A stretch of DNA of 61,456 nucleotides from a bacterium (GCA_024698685.1 JAILQZ010000012.1:1-61456); one strand, 5' to 3'; shown: positions 10,217 through 19,209, numbered from the stretch's first letter. The notes: generated from the letters alone by a model not told the origin. Numbers and translations: made by a program.

Positions 10217-10241
10217 GGAGCCGTTCTGCATGGGCGGCTCC
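10217..10241 (+). terminator. Hairpin after glyS
   Basis: GGAGCCG and CGGCTCC arms with an 11-base loop, followed by only two T. A weak terminator or processing signal. Confidence 0.4.
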
Positions 10242-10261
10242 TTCCATAAGGGGAGGCAACG

Positions 10262-11041
10262 ATGCGCAAGGCCATCATCATAGCGGCGATAGTCATCGTC
10301 TGCGCCGTTGCCGCCTATATCCTCTGGCCGCGCAACAACGTGCCGCAGCACAGCTACGACTGGAGTCGGCTCGAGGGGACGGGCACGATCCGCTCCTACA
10401 CCGACGAGAACGGCAACGAGGCTCTGCTCGGCGTCGACGTCTCCCACCACAACCAGTACGTCAACTGGCCAGCTCTGGCGGAGGCAGGCGTGGACTTCGC
10501 GTACATCCGGTGCGGTTGGCGCGGCTACACGGCCGGCGAGATCCACATAGACCCGCTGGCTGGCCTGTACTACAACGGCGCGCGGGCCAACGGCATCACG
10601 GTTGCGATCTACTTCTTCTCTCAGGCGATCACCGTGGAGGAGGCGATCGAGGAGGCGGACTTCGCGTGCGACTTCGCCGACTCGCACAAGCTATCGCACG
10701 ACTTCCCGATAGCCTTCGACATGGAGGAGAACGGCGTGAGCGACGAGCGCATCGATCACCTGAGCACGCAAGAGCGCACCGACATCGCGATGGCGTTCTG
10801 CAAGAGGGTCGAGGAGCGCGGCTACGCGCCGATCATCTACGGCAACGAGAAGTGGCTCGATGGGAAATACGACCTCGAGACGATCTGCAACGCCTACGAC
10901 CTCTGGCTGGCCGAGTATTCCGACGTGCCAAAGCCGTCGCATATGTTCGCGATGTGGCAGTATTGCAGCGATGGCCAGATCGAGGGCAACACGAAGAACA
11001 TCGACATGAACCTGATGTTCCCGAAACCCGCAGAGGAGTAG
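10262..11041 (+). CDS. GH25-family lysozyme-like glycoside hydrolase, membrane anchored
   Basis: A 259-residue protein with an N-terminal hydrophobic segment (res 3-21) that looks like a signal anchor, then a GH25 barrel. LLGVDVSHHNQYVNW (about res 56-70), FAYIRCGWRGY, IAFDMEEN (acidic catalytic pair, about 155-162) and the final MWQYCSDG are the family's landmarks. GH25 enzymes cleave the bond after N-acetylmuramic acid. A cell-wall remodelling role is likely. The gene starts at ATG after GGGGAGGCAACG and stands alone after glyS. I see no wall-binding repeat. Confidence 0.9.
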   Translation: MRKAIIIAAIVIVCAVAAYILWPRNNVPQHSYDWSRLEGTGTIRSYTDENGNEALLGVDVSHHNQYVNWPALAEAGVDFAYIRCGWRGYTAGEIHIDPLAGLYYNGARANGITVAIYFFSQAITVEEAIEEADFACDFADSHKLSHDFPIAFDMEENGVSDERIDHLSTQERTDIAMAFCKRVEERGYAPIIYGNEKWLDGKYDLETICNAYDLWLAEYSDVPKPSHMFAMWQYCSDGQIEGNTKNIDMNLMFPKPAEE

Positions 11042-11082
11042 GGAAGCGGCAGCGCGAAAGGGCGCGATGACTCCAAGACAGC

Positions 11083-11820
11083 CTACATCCAGGGAGTCTT
11101 CACGTAGATATCGACAGGGAGGATCTCGAGGTCATCGAGGGGGTCCTCGTCGTCGCCATCGAGCGAAAGCCCCTCGTCCATCAGCGCCTTGACCTCCTCG
11201 GCGACGGAGCTGGTCGCCGTCACGAAGGCCAGCGGCAGTCCGCACTCGTGAGCCACTTCGGCGGCGAAGGGGATCGCGTCGAAGACGATGCTGGCGGTTG
11301 TGTCCACCCCAAGGTGCGTGTTGGCTGCGATGTCGGTGGCGCGCAGGCGGCTGATCTGCTCGATCTCGCGCAGCAGCTCGACGGTCTCGCTGACGCTGCG
11401 CGTCTGCAGCCTGCGCTGGTTGATGACGTAGATGAGGCGGTAGTCGTTCGCGGCGATGCGCTTGCTGAAGCGGCCGAGGGCGCTAGCGCCATCGGGATCG
11501 CCGCCAACGTCGATCAGCGCGATGCAGTCTCCGGCGGCTCCGCGTTCGATCGCGTTCATGATCGCGGGGCTCAGCGCGGGGTTGTCCAGCGTCGTGCCCG
11601 CGAAGTTCGGCGCGACCACCTCGACACCCGCATCCTCTAGCAGCTTGGTGGAGTCGGAGGCCCTGAAATAGGGGTTGACGATGTCGAGGTCGACGAGCAT
11701 GACGCGCTTGCCGTCGCGCGCGAGCTCGAGCGCCAGATTGATCGACAGGTTGGTCTTGCCGCAGCCATAATGCCCGGTGATCAGCGCGATTCCGCTCTCA
11801 AGCTCGTCCAAGAATCCCAT
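11083..11820 (-). CDS. MinD/ParA-like P-loop ATPase
   Basis: A 245-residue soluble protein of the SIMIBI class. The Walker A stretch GHYGCGKTN (res 16-24) resembles the ParA/MinD form, but the signature lysine position is His. It is followed by VDLDIVNPYFRASD. LIDVGGDPDG supplies the switch region. Similar orphan ATPases of anaerobes are annotated as CobQ/MinD-like proteins; the function is unknown. AAGGAGG precedes the ATG at 11820. It follows a methyltransferase-like gene by 27 bases on the same strand, so the two are probably co-transcribed. Confidence 0.75.
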   Translation of the reverse strand: MGFLDELESGIALITGHYGCGKTNLSINLALELARDGKRVMLVDLDIVNPYFRASDSTKLLEDAGVEVVAPNFAGTTLDNPALSPAIMNAIERGAAGDCIALIDVGGDPDGASALGRFSKRIAANDYRLIYVINQRRLQTRSVSETVELLREIEQISRLRATDIAANTHLGVDTTASIVFDAIPFAAEVAHECGLPLAFVTATSSVAEEVKALMDEGLSLDGDDEDPLDDLEILPVDIYVKTPWM

Positions 11821-11847
11821 CGAAGCCTCCTTCATAGCCAAAAACGG

Positions 11848-12729
11848 TTACAGGTAACATAGCATCGTAGGCTCGATCCAATACGCGAATTCCGTGTTCG
11901 GCGAGAACCGCTCAAGTTCCTTCATGCGCAGGTAGAGGTCGATTCCGTCGCCGACGTCATGCCAGAGGTCGGTGTAGGCGAAGTCGGCCGCGAGCCCCGG
12001 CAGCACGTGCTCGGCGAACTCGAAGGCATCAGCGCAGATGACGCGGATCTTCTCGCGCTCTTCGAACTGCGGGAGGATGTGTTCCTCGAAGAGCGCGATT
12101 ATGTCGCGGTTGATCTCGACGACGGTAACGCTTTCCACCTCGGGTTTGTGCGCGGCCATGTAGGCGAAATACCCCAGCCCAAGTCCGAAGGTCACGACGC
12201 GTCCCCGCGCTGCAGCGATAGCGCTGCGCTGCGAGGCGATCTCGTTGGGCGCCAGCGTCATCCATATCCTCCCGTTCTCGAGGATGCCCGGGAATTCGAA
12301 GGGCTCGTCGAAGAAGCCGATCTGCGCGATGACGCGCCCCTCCTCGGTGCAGACCATATCATCGCAGACAACCCCCTCGTAGGGCTCCAGCCGAAGCATC
12401 TCGAAGCGCCCGGTGCCGCGCTGCACCTGAGGAAGCGCGATGTTGGCGAAGTAGGGGTCGCTGCGGAATTCGCTCGCATCGAGCTGATGGATCATCTGCG
12501 GGAAGTAGTTCGCGTAGAACTCCGCGTCGGCGGGCTTGTCGGCGACATCGAGTCCGAGCAGCCCCGCCAGCGCCAGCGAGAAAGCCTCCTCCTTCGTGAT
12601 GCCGAACTCGAGCAGCGGCTCGATGTCCTCCGCGCCAAGGCTTTGAGGTGCGTCGTTGAGGTACATGCTCAGCAGGTTGAGCATCCTGTCGTTTTCAAGC
12701 ATCACTATGTCGCTTGCACTGCCTGGCAT
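11848..12729 (-). CDS. Spermidine-synthase-like / class I SAM-dependent methyltransferase-fold protein
   Basis: A protein of about 293 residues. The C-terminal half has a Rossmann SAM-binding core: VVTFGLGLGYFAYM, then VTVVEINRDIIALF (acidic end of strand 2), then ICADAFEFAEHVL and FAYTDLWHDVGDG. This order is shared by spermidine synthases and O-methyltransferases. The N-terminal half has no domain I recognise. I chose ATG 12729 because AAGGAG lies upstream, though 11 bases away; ATG 12762 is possible. Co-transcribed with the downstream MinD-like ATPase. Substrate unknown. Confidence 0.65.
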   Translation of the reverse strand: MPGSASDIVMLENDRMLNLLSMYLNDAPQSLGAEDIEPLLEFGITKEEAFSLALAGLLGLDVADKPADAEFYANYFPQMIHQLDASEFRSDPYFANIALPQVQRGTGRFEMLRLEPYEGVVCDDMVCTEEGRVIAQIGFFDEPFEFPGILENGRIWMTLAPNEIASQRSAIAAARGRVVTFGLGLGYFAYMAAHKPEVESVTVVEINRDIIALFEEHILPQFEEREKIRVICADAFEFAEHVLPGLAADFAYTDLWHDVGDGIDLYLRMKELERFSPNTEFAYWIEPTMLCYL

Positions 12730-12873
12730 TCTGTCCGTCCTGCGCTCCTTGCCAATCCGCATAGGCACTCGGGGCCAACGCGGGAAACCCTCTCCCAAGC
12801 TCGTGCGCCCACCCTGCTGATTATAGCCCTGAAAACTCGCCGAGTTGGATGCGCGGGCATCGAGCAACTGCGC

Positions 12874-12879
12874 TATACT
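12874..12879 (+). promoter_or_regulatory. -10 element of the tRNA-Leu promoter
   Basis: TATACT, ending 14 bases before the mature tRNA 5' end. No clear -35. Confidence 0.5.
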
Positions 12880-12893
12880 GCTAATACCGCGAA

Positions 12894-12978
12894 GCCCGGG
12901 TGGCGGAATGGCAGACGCGGAGGTCTCAAAAACCTCTACCTTCGTGGTGTGTGGGTTCGACTCCCACCCCGGGCACCA
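12894..12978 (+). tRNA. tRNA-Leu (anticodon CAA)
   Basis: An 85-base class II tRNA. The acceptor arms GCCCGGG and CCCGGGC pair fully, the discriminator is A, and CCA is encoded. The anticodon stem GAGGT/ACCTC encloses loop CTCAAAA, giving anticodon CAA (reads UUG). The T arm has GGTTCGACTCC. A variable arm is present, as expected for leucine. Confidence 0.96.
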
Positions 12979-12987
12979 AGCTCATGC

Positions 12988-13016
12988 AGCGCTGCCGAGA
13001 GGCGGCGCTTTCTCTT
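12988..13016 (+). terminator. Terminator of tRNA-Leu
   Basis: AGCGCTGCC, loop GAGA, GGCGGCGCT (nine pairs, one G-U), then TTCTCTTT. Confidence 0.75.
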
Positions 13017-13111
13017 TGAGGGAGCAGGGGGCATCGAGAGCCAGCCCCTCTCTTTGAATTCAAGCGTGGTATATTGTTCTAGCCATGGTTTTTCGCATGA
13101 AGGAGTGAATT

Positions 13112-13666
13112 ATGGGCATCTACGACTACACGGTCAAAGCGCAAGACGGAAGCGATGTTTCGCTCGCCGATTACAAGGGCAAGGTCGTCCTGATCATGAA
13201 CACCGCCACGGGCTGCGGATTCACCCCGCAGTACGAGATACTCCAGCAGCTCTACGAGAGGTACAACGACAAGGGCTTCGAGATACTCGACTTCCCGTGC
13301 AACCAGTTCGGCCAGCAGGCGCCGGGCAGCGACGATGAGATCCACGAGTTCTGCACCTGCAAGTTCGGCGTGACCTTCCCGCAGTTCAAGAAGGTCGACG
13401 TCAACGGCCTCACCGCAGATCCCCTGTGGGCCTACATCACCTCGACCACCAAGTTCGAGAAGTTCACCGACGTGCCGCAGAACGAGCCCGTTGCCAAGCA
13501 GATGGAGCAGGTTGCGGAGATGATGGATCCCGACTGGAAGAACAACGGGAACATCAAGTGGAACTTCACCAAGTTCCTCTATGATCGCGACGGCAACTTC
13601 GTCGGCCGCTACGAGCCGCTGATCAGCTTCAACACGATCGCCGCCGACATCGACAAGGTCATCTAG
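13112..13666 (+). CDS. Glutathione peroxidase-family thiol peroxidase
   Basis: A 184-residue soluble peroxidase. Peroxidatic Cys35 is in TATGCGFTPQ (selenocysteine in vertebrate enzymes; here a plain TGC). FPCNQFGQQAPG (about res 61-72) carries the glutamine, and KWNFTKFLYD (about 147) the Trp and Asn of the tetrad. Bacterial members usually use thioredoxin and reduce lipid or alkyl peroxides. A further Cys pair in CTCKFGVTFP is where a resolving Cys is expected. Good AAGGAG site before the ATG. It probably protects this anaerobe from oxygen exposure. Confidence 0.93.
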   Translation: MGIYDYTVKAQDGSDVSLADYKGKVVLIMNTATGCGFTPQYEILQQLYERYNDKGFEILDFPCNQFGQQAPGSDDEIHEFCTCKFGVTFPQFKKVDVNGLTADPLWAYITSTTKFEKFTDVPQNEPVAKQMEQVAEMMDPDWKNNGNIKWNFTKFLYDRDGNFVGRYEPLISFNTIAADIDKVI

Positions 13667-13767
13667 GCTGCCAGCAACGCCATCGGCAACAAGCAGCAGC
13701 GAGCCGGGCTCATCCGCGTATTTGCATGATGGGTCCGGTTTTTGCACGCATGTGCATTTGTGGTTCG

Positions 13768-13811
13768 GGATAGTTGCCAAGTGCAATTCAACGCCAAATG
13801 GCCAACTATCC
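13768..13811. repeat. Inverted repeat between the peroxidase and ferrochelatase genes
   Basis: GGATAGTTG (13768-13776) and CAACTATCC (13803-13811), separated by 26 bases. It could be an operator or a leader stem. Confidence 0.5.
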
Positions 13812-13814
13812 ATC

Positions 13815-13843
13815 AAGGCCGCCCTCGCTGGCGGCCTTGCTTT
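13815..13843 (+). terminator. Terminator after the peroxidase gene
   Basis: AAGGCCGCC, loop CTCGCT, GGCGGCCTT, then GCTTT. It lies 18 bases before the ferrochelatase start, so it could also attenuate that gene. Confidence 0.65.
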
Positions 13844-13860
13844 GAAATACCATATGCAGC

Positions 13861-14877
13861 ATGGACAGCAAGAAGCATGGCAAGATCGGCATACTGATCA
13901 TCAACACCGGCACTCCCGATGACCCCAGCATCGAGGCCATTCAGAGGTATCTTGCCGAGTTTCTCATGGATCCGATGATCATCTCGGTGCCGCGCCCGAT
14001 CTGGCGCCCCATCCTCAATCTCTTCATCCTACCGCGACGCCCCAAGAAAACGATAGCGAGCTATCGGAAGATCTGGACCGAGAACGGCTCTCCCTTCACC
14101 CTCACATCCCAAGCGCAGCGCGATCTGCTCGCCGAAGAGCTTGCAAAGCGCGGCTTCAATGGGGGAGATTTCGAGGTTGGACTAGCAATGCGCTACGGTT
14201 CGATGAGCGTTGGGAAGGCGCTTTCGCAGCTCGAGAGCGCGGGCTGCGGCACCATCGTCGCCCTGCCGCTTTTTCCCCAGGAGACCAGGGCAACCGTCGG
14301 CACGTGCCTGAAGAAGGTTCGCGATGAGCTTGCCAAAGCAGCCAAGGGCGGTTGGAAGCCCGAGCTCATCGAAATCCCCTCGTATTCCGACCAACGTCCC
14401 TATATCGATGGCATGGTCGAGCTGATAGAGAGGCAATGGAACTACGAGCCGGGGTCGAAGCTGCTCTTCTCGTTCCACTCGACGCTCGTCGCGGACATCG
14501 AGGCGGGCGATCCCTATTGCGACCAGATCGAACCCGTCACCAAGGCGATAGCCTCTCGGCTCGGTATCGCGAGCGACGATTGCGCCATAGGCTACCAGTC
14601 GCGATTCGACACCCGCAAGTGGCTAAAGCCCTCAGTCGAGTCCGTTCTTGCCAGATGGGTCGATGCCGGCGCCAAGAACGTCGCAATCGCCTTCCCCGGC
14701 TTCGTGGCGGATTGCATCGAGACGCTCGTGGAGATTCCGCGCGTTGTCGAGGAGCTGCGCGCCGCGAAACCCGCTGCGCGTGAAGTCGAGTTCACCTATG
14801 TGAGCGCCCTGAACGAATCCCCGCAGCACATCGAGGCCCTCGCCAACGCCATCGAGGATGCGGTCTCTAACAGCTAG
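13861..14877 (+). CDS. hemH: Ferrochelatase (protoporphyrin or coproporphyrin type)
   Basis: A 338-residue enzyme that inserts ferrous iron into a porphyrin. NTGTPDDP near the N-terminus, VGLAMRYGSMSV, LPLFPQET, FSFHST with the metal-binding His (about res 203-208), YQSRFDTRKWLKPSVE and PGFVADCIETLVEI are all in the family order. Actinobacterial members often act on coproporphyrin III (CpfC) in the heme path that ends with ChdC; I cannot decide that from the sequence. There is no clear ribosome binding site before the ATG. No other heme gene is adjacent. Confidence 0.92.
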   Translation: MDSKKHGKIGILIINTGTPDDPSIEAIQRYLAEFLMDPMIISVPRPIWRPILNLFILPRRPKKTIASYRKIWTENGSPFTLTSQAQRDLLAEELAKRGFNGGDFEVGLAMRYGSMSVGKALSQLESAGCGTIVALPLFPQETRATVGTCLKKVRDELAKAAKGGWKPELIEIPSYSDQRPYIDGMVELIERQWNYEPGSKLLFSFHSTLVADIEAGDPYCDQIEPVTKAIASRLGIASDDCAIGYQSRFDTRKWLKPSVESVLARWVDAGAKNVAIAFPGFVADCIETLVEIPRVVEELRAAKPAAREVEFTYVSALNESPQHIEALANAIEDAVSNS

Positions 14878-14890
14878 CCCTGCAAGATAA

Positions 14891-14911
14891 GGGGCGCCCG
14901 CCAGGCGCCCC
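14891..14911. terminator. Terminator between convergent hemH and aldolase genes
   Basis: GGGGCGCC, loop CGCCA, GGCGCCCC. A strong GC stem without a long T run. Confidence 0.55.
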
Positions 14912-14939
14912 CAGTGCTTTAAGCCTATGCTCCGGCAAG

Positions 14940-15560
14940 CTATCCCTCCAGGATCTTGCGCGCGGCTTCCTTCTGCTCGATCAACGTGGCCATCTTGCAG
15001 GAATGCTCCAGCGAGGAGATGAGCTGGAGAGCGCTGCCGAGGCTCTTGGCGATGCAGAATGGCCCGTGGTTGCGGATGACCGCGATATTGCGCCCTGCCT
15101 CCACGAGATCGGCCATCTTCTGCGCGACTTCGGGGCTGCCGATGGTCTGCTTGGCCGTGATGACGGGCGTGGGCTCGGGCAGCAGGTACTTGCACTCGGA
15201 GTCGACAGAGGCGATCTCGTCGGAATAGAGCGAGAGCAGGGTGGTGTAGGCGGTGTGCGCATGGACGATCGCGCGCTGGCCGAACTCCTCGTCGGCAGCC
15301 GCGCATCTGCGGGCCATCGCGCGGTAGATGGCGCGGTGGACGATCAGCTCGCTCGAGCAATCCGCATCGCGCGGGTCCTCGTCGAGCCCTGTGCAGATCA
15401 CGTCACCGGCGCCGAGCCTTCCGAGCTGCGATCCCGTTCGCGTGATCCAGATGCTCTCCCCGTCGCACATGGAGAGGTTGCCGCCGTGGCTCGTTACAGC
15501 TCCAGAGAGGAAGAGGTCGCGCCCGATCTCGCCGAAGAGTTCGTCCATAGTGCTGGTCAT
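14940..15560 (-). CDS. Class II aldolase / fuculose-phosphate-aldolase-family protein
   Basis: A 206-residue zinc-dependent AraD/FucA-family protein. SHGGNLSMCDGESIWITRTG (about res 24-43) is the N-terminal motif. Catalytic and metal residues follow: Glu in CSSELIVHRAIYR, HAHTAYTT (two zinc histidines, about 98-105) and the third His in IRNHGPFC. These enzymes split sugar phosphates into dihydroxyacetone phosphate plus an aldehyde, or act as epimerases or decarboxylases. No sugar kinase or isomerase is nearby, so the substrate is open. ATG 15560 follows AAAGGATG. Confidence 0.85.
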   Translation of the reverse strand: MTSTMDELFGEIGRDLFLSGAVTSHGGNLSMCDGESIWITRTGSQLGRLGAGDVICTGLDEDPRDADCSSELIVHRAIYRAMARRCAAADEEFGQRAIVHAHTAYTTLLSLYSDEIASVDSECKYLLPEPTPVITAKQTIGSPEVAQKMADLVEAGRNIAVIRNHGPFCIAKSLGSALQLISSLEHSCKMATLIEQKEAARKILEG

Positions 15561-15782
15561 CTGCACATCCTTTCGCAATCCAACGCGCGCCGCAAAAGTG
15601 CGCCACGGCTATATGATACTCCTTCGAAAGCGCCGCTCAAACGCGGGAATCCGCGCCCGAAGGGCGTGCAGCGAACCGCTTGCGTGAACACGTGCGTTAA
15701 ACAACTTATGGCACGCTCAAAATTCAGCTGCACTGTGCAAAAATAACGGATTATGTGCATCGCACCAACCAAGGCATTTCAT

Positions 15783-15814
15783 GCGCTGCATACGGTGTGA
15801 ATTATATGCAACGC
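15783..15814. repeat. Imperfect inverted repeat upstream of the VOR operon
   Basis: GCGCTGCAT (15783-15791) and ATGCAACGC (15806-15814), eight of nine positions complementary, around a TTATAT -10-like element. Candidate operator. Confidence 0.35.
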
Positions 15815-15850
15815 ATGCGTAGGAAATTGGAAACAGGAAGAGAGGCTATC

Positions 15851-16057
15851 ATGATCAGGATTGTGGTTGATAGCAAGTACTGCAAGGGATGCGGGCTATG
15901 CGTCAGCGTGTGCCCGAAGAAGATCCTCGAGCTCGACGCTTCCGTCATCAGCGAGAAGGGCTACCATCCCGTAAGGTGCATCGACGAGTCGCAGTGCGTC
16001 GGTTGCATGAGCTGCATGACGATGTGCCCGGACATCGCGATTCAGGTAGTGAGGTGA
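15851..16057 (+). CDS. 2-oxoacid:ferredoxin oxidoreductase, delta (ferredoxin) subunit
   Basis: A 68-residue protein with two 4Fe-4S clusters. CKGCGLCVSVCPKK and CVGCMSCMTMCPD supply eight cysteines in bacterial ferredoxin spacing. It is the electron-exit subunit of the four-gene enzyme that follows, and receives electrons from the TPP subunit. ATG 15851 follows a GGAAGAGAGG site, and the alpha gene starts four bases after its stop. The first gene of the operon. Confidence 0.93.
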   Translation: MIRIVVDSKYCKGCGLCVSVCPKKILELDASVISEKGYHPVRCIDESQCVGCMSCMTMCPDIAIQVVR

Positions 16058-16061
16058 CGAG

Positions 16062-17174
16062 ATGGTGCAGAATAAGGACAAGGTGCTGATGAAGGGTAAC
16101 GAGGCACTCGCCGAGTCCGCCGTCCGCGCGGGCTGCAGGTTCTTCTTCGGCTACCCGATCACCCCCCAGACCGAGGTCTCCGCATACCTCTCGAAGACGA
16201 TGCCGAAGGTCGGCGGACTCTTCCTGCAGGCCGAGTCCGAGGTTGCAGCAATCAACATGGTCTACGGCGCGGCCTCCGCAGGCGCTCGCGTCATGACCTC
16301 CTCGTCCTCGCCGGGCATCAGCCTCAAGAGCGAGGGCATCTCCTACATGTGCGGCGCCGACATGCCCTGCGTCATCATCAACGTCATGCGCGGCGGCCCG
16401 GGCCTCGGCGGCATCCAGCCCTCGCAGGCCGACTACTACCAGGCCACGCGCGGGCTCGGCCATGGCGACGCGTTCCTCATCGTCTACGCCCCCTCCACCG
16501 TTCAGGAGATGGCCGACTACGTGTACGCGGCATTCGACAAGGCCGACGAGTATCGCACCCCGGTGCTCATCCTCTCCGACGGCATGCTCGGCCAGATGAT
16601 GGAGCCGGTCGTTCTTCCCGAGCCGAAGGACGCCCCCACCGACAAGCCTTGGGCGACCACCGGCACCAAGATGGCGCGCAAGCACAACGTCACCAACTCG
16701 CTCTACCTCGACCCGCAGGAGCTCGAGGACACGATCGTCGAGCGTCAGGAGCGCTACAACAAGGTCAAGGAGAACGAGCAACGCTATGACGCGTACCTCA
16801 CCGAGGACGCCGACATCGTGGTCGTGGCCTACGGAGCCACCGCGCGCGTTGCCCGCAACGCCGTCAACGCCGCCCGTGCCAAGGGCATCAAGGCCGGCCT
16901 CCTCAGGCCGATCACCCTCTGGCCCTTCCCCGAGAAGATTCTCACCGAGCTCGCCGAGACCGCCAGCTCGTTCCTCTGCGTCGAGATGTCGATGGGCCAG
17001 ATGATCGATGACGTTCGCCTTTCGATCCACGACAGCAAGCCGGTCAACTTCTTTGGCCATACCGGCGGAATCATCCCGACGCCCGACGAGGTTCTCGCAT
17101 GCATCGAGAAGTCCGCGGCGGGGGAGACCTTCAACGTCGTTCCGTACAAGAGCAAGATGAAAGGGGGCGAGTAG
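16062..17174 (+). CDS. 2-oxoacid:ferredoxin oxidoreductase, alpha subunit (VorB/KorA type)
   Basis: A 370-residue subunit. KGNEALAESAVRAGCRFFFGYPITPQTE (from about res 11) and MTSSSSPGISLKSEGISYM are typical of KorA/VorB. It binds the 2-oxoacid and CoA side of the reaction: 2-oxoacid + CoA + oxidised ferredoxin to acyl-CoA + CO2 + reduced ferredoxin. The gene order delta-alpha-beta-gamma with a separate 68-residue ferredoxin matches enzymes annotated as 3-methyl-2-oxobutanoate (branched-chain) oxidoreductases. A 2-oxoglutarate enzyme is the main alternative. Confidence 0.9.
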   Translation: MVQNKDKVLMKGNEALAESAVRAGCRFFFGYPITPQTEVSAYLSKTMPKVGGLFLQAESEVAAINMVYGAASAGARVMTSSSSPGISLKSEGISYMCGADMPCVIINVMRGGPGLGGIQPSQADYYQATRGLGHGDAFLIVYAPSTVQEMADYVYAAFDKADEYRTPVLILSDGMLGQMMEPVVLPEPKDAPTDKPWATTGTKMARKHNVTNSLYLDPQELEDTIVERQERYNKVKENEQRYDAYLTEDADIVVVAYGATARVARNAVNAARAKGIKAGLLRPITLWPFPEKILTELAETASSFLCVEMSMGQMIDDVRLSIHDSKPVNFFGHTGGIIPTPDEVLACIEKSAAGETFNVVPYKSKMKGGE

Positions 17175-17175
17175 G

Positions 17176-17952
<777 letters not shown>

Positions 17953-17953
17953 A

Positions 17954-18487
17954 ATGGCAACCACCAGCGTTCTCCTCTCCGGCTTCGGCGGCCAGGGACT
18001 GCTTTTCGCCGGCAAGATGCTCGCATATTCCGGCCTCATGGAGAACAAGGAGGTCAGCTGGCTTCCCTCCTACGGCCCTGAGATGCGCGGCGGCACCGCA
18101 AGCTGCTCCGTGGTCATCTCCGACGAGCCCGTCGGCTCGCCGCTCGTCCTTGAGCCGGACATCCTCATCGCGATGAATCGCCCGTCGTTCCTGAAGTACA
18201 TCGGCACCGTCAAGCCTGGCGGGATCGCCATCATCGACTCGACGATGGTCGAGGATCGCCCCGAGCGCGACGACATCAGCTTCTACGCCGTTCCCGCGAC
18301 CCAGCTCGCTCAGGATTCGGGCCTCAAGGGCCTCGCCAACGTCATCCTGATCGGCAAGCTGGTCAAGGAGTCGGGCTGCGTCACCCCCGAGTCGCTCCAG
18401 GCTGCAGTGCCCAAGTGCGTATCCGCCAAGAGGCAGGAGCTCGTAGGCTACAACATGCAGGCGCTCGAGATCGGACAGGCGCAATAG
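17954..18487 (+). CDS. 2-oxoacid:ferredoxin oxidoreductase, gamma subunit
   Basis: A 177-residue subunit. SVLLSGFGGQGLLFAGKMLAYSG (res 5-27) and SYGPEMRGGTASCSVVIS (about 38-55) are the standard gamma-subunit motifs. It completes the heterotetramer with the three upstream genes. The ATG at 17954 begins one base after the beta stop. Confidence 0.95.
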   Translation: MATTSVLLSGFGGQGLLFAGKMLAYSGLMENKEVSWLPSYGPEMRGGTASCSVVISDEPVGSPLVLEPDILIAMNRPSFLKYIGTVKPGGIAIIDSTMVEDRPERDDISFYAVPATQLAQDSGLKGLANVILIGKLVKESGCVTPESLQAAVPKCVSAKRQELVGYNMQALEIGQAQ

Positions 18488-18513
18488 CGTAGCGGCAGAA
18501 TCGAAACTGGATT

Positions 18514-18553
18514 GCGGCGCCGCGTTAGCAGTAGAATGCAGATGCGGCGCCGC
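18514..18553. promoter_or_regulatory. Two copies of a 10-bp palindrome upstream of the XRE-cupin gene
   Basis: GCGGCGCCGC at 18514-18523 and again at 18544-18553, exactly 30 bp apart, with a TAGAAT -10-like element (18532-18537) between them. Likely operator sites, perhaps for the XRE-cupin protein encoded just downstream. Confidence 0.5.
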
Positions 18554-18588
18554 AGCTATATCGGAATCTCACCAAGGGAGGCGAGATC

Positions 18589-19170
18589 ATGAAGGAGAAA
18601 CTCAGCGAGCAGGAGAGGTTCAAGCAGCTGGCGATGAGGATCGCCGGGATCCGCGATGCCTGCGGCTATGAGGTCGAGGAGTTCGCGGAGATGCTGGAGG
18701 TGCCCCTCGAGACCTACTTGAAGTACGAGGAGACCGGCTACGACGTGCCCATCAGCACGCTGTTCCACATCGCCTCAATATGCGAGGTCGACCTCTCGGA
18801 GCTGATGACCGGCATCTCGGCGAAGCTCGACACCTACCAGGTCGTTCGCGCTGGCACCGGCAGGGAGGTCGAGAGGCTTCCGGGCTATCACTTCCAAGAT
18901 CTCGCCGATCGCTTCGCCGACAAGGTCTTCCAGCCGCTTCTCGTCACGATCAACCCCAACGACGCCGATGCCGAGCTCGTCTCGCACGCGGGCCACGAGT
19001 TCAACTACGTGCTCGAAGGGACGATCGTCCTCGTGCTGGCCGACCGCGAGCTCGCCCTCAACGCAGGCGACAGCGTCTACTTCAACCCGCAGATGCCCCA
19101 CGGGCAGCGCTGCGGCAGCGACGAGCCCGCCAAGTTCATCACGATCATCACCGAGAAGGCGATCGACTAG
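18589..19170 (+). CDS. XRE-family transcriptional regulator with C-terminal cupin domain
   Basis: A 193-residue protein. The N-terminal helix-turn-helix spans about res 13-72 (RIAGIRDACGYEVEEFAEML through LSELMTG). The C-terminal cupin (about 110-190) has HAGHEFNYVLEGTIVLVL and YFNPQMPHGQRC, the usual small-molecule pocket. Regulators of this build often lie beside acyl-CoA synthetase genes and may sense an acid or CoA derivative. AAGGGAGG precedes the ATG. It stands 100 bases after the VOR genes and 39 before the ligase. Confidence 0.9.
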   Translation: MKEKLSEQERFKQLAMRIAGIRDACGYEVEEFAEMLEVPLETYLKYEETGYDVPISTLFHIASICEVDLSELMTGISAKLDTYQVVRAGTGREVERLPGYHFQDLADRFADKVFQPLLVTINPNDADAELVSHAGHEFNYVLEGTIVLVLADRELALNAGDSVYFNPQMPHGQRCGSDEPAKFITIITEKAID

Positions 19171-19209
19171 CCAGCCCACCCGCCTTCGCAGAGGAACGAA
19201 AGAATTCAA

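Noticed and set aside
13112-13666. Selenocysteine at the peroxidase active site
   Set aside because: The codon for residue 35 is TGC, not TGA. The Mop genes also lack in-frame TGA.
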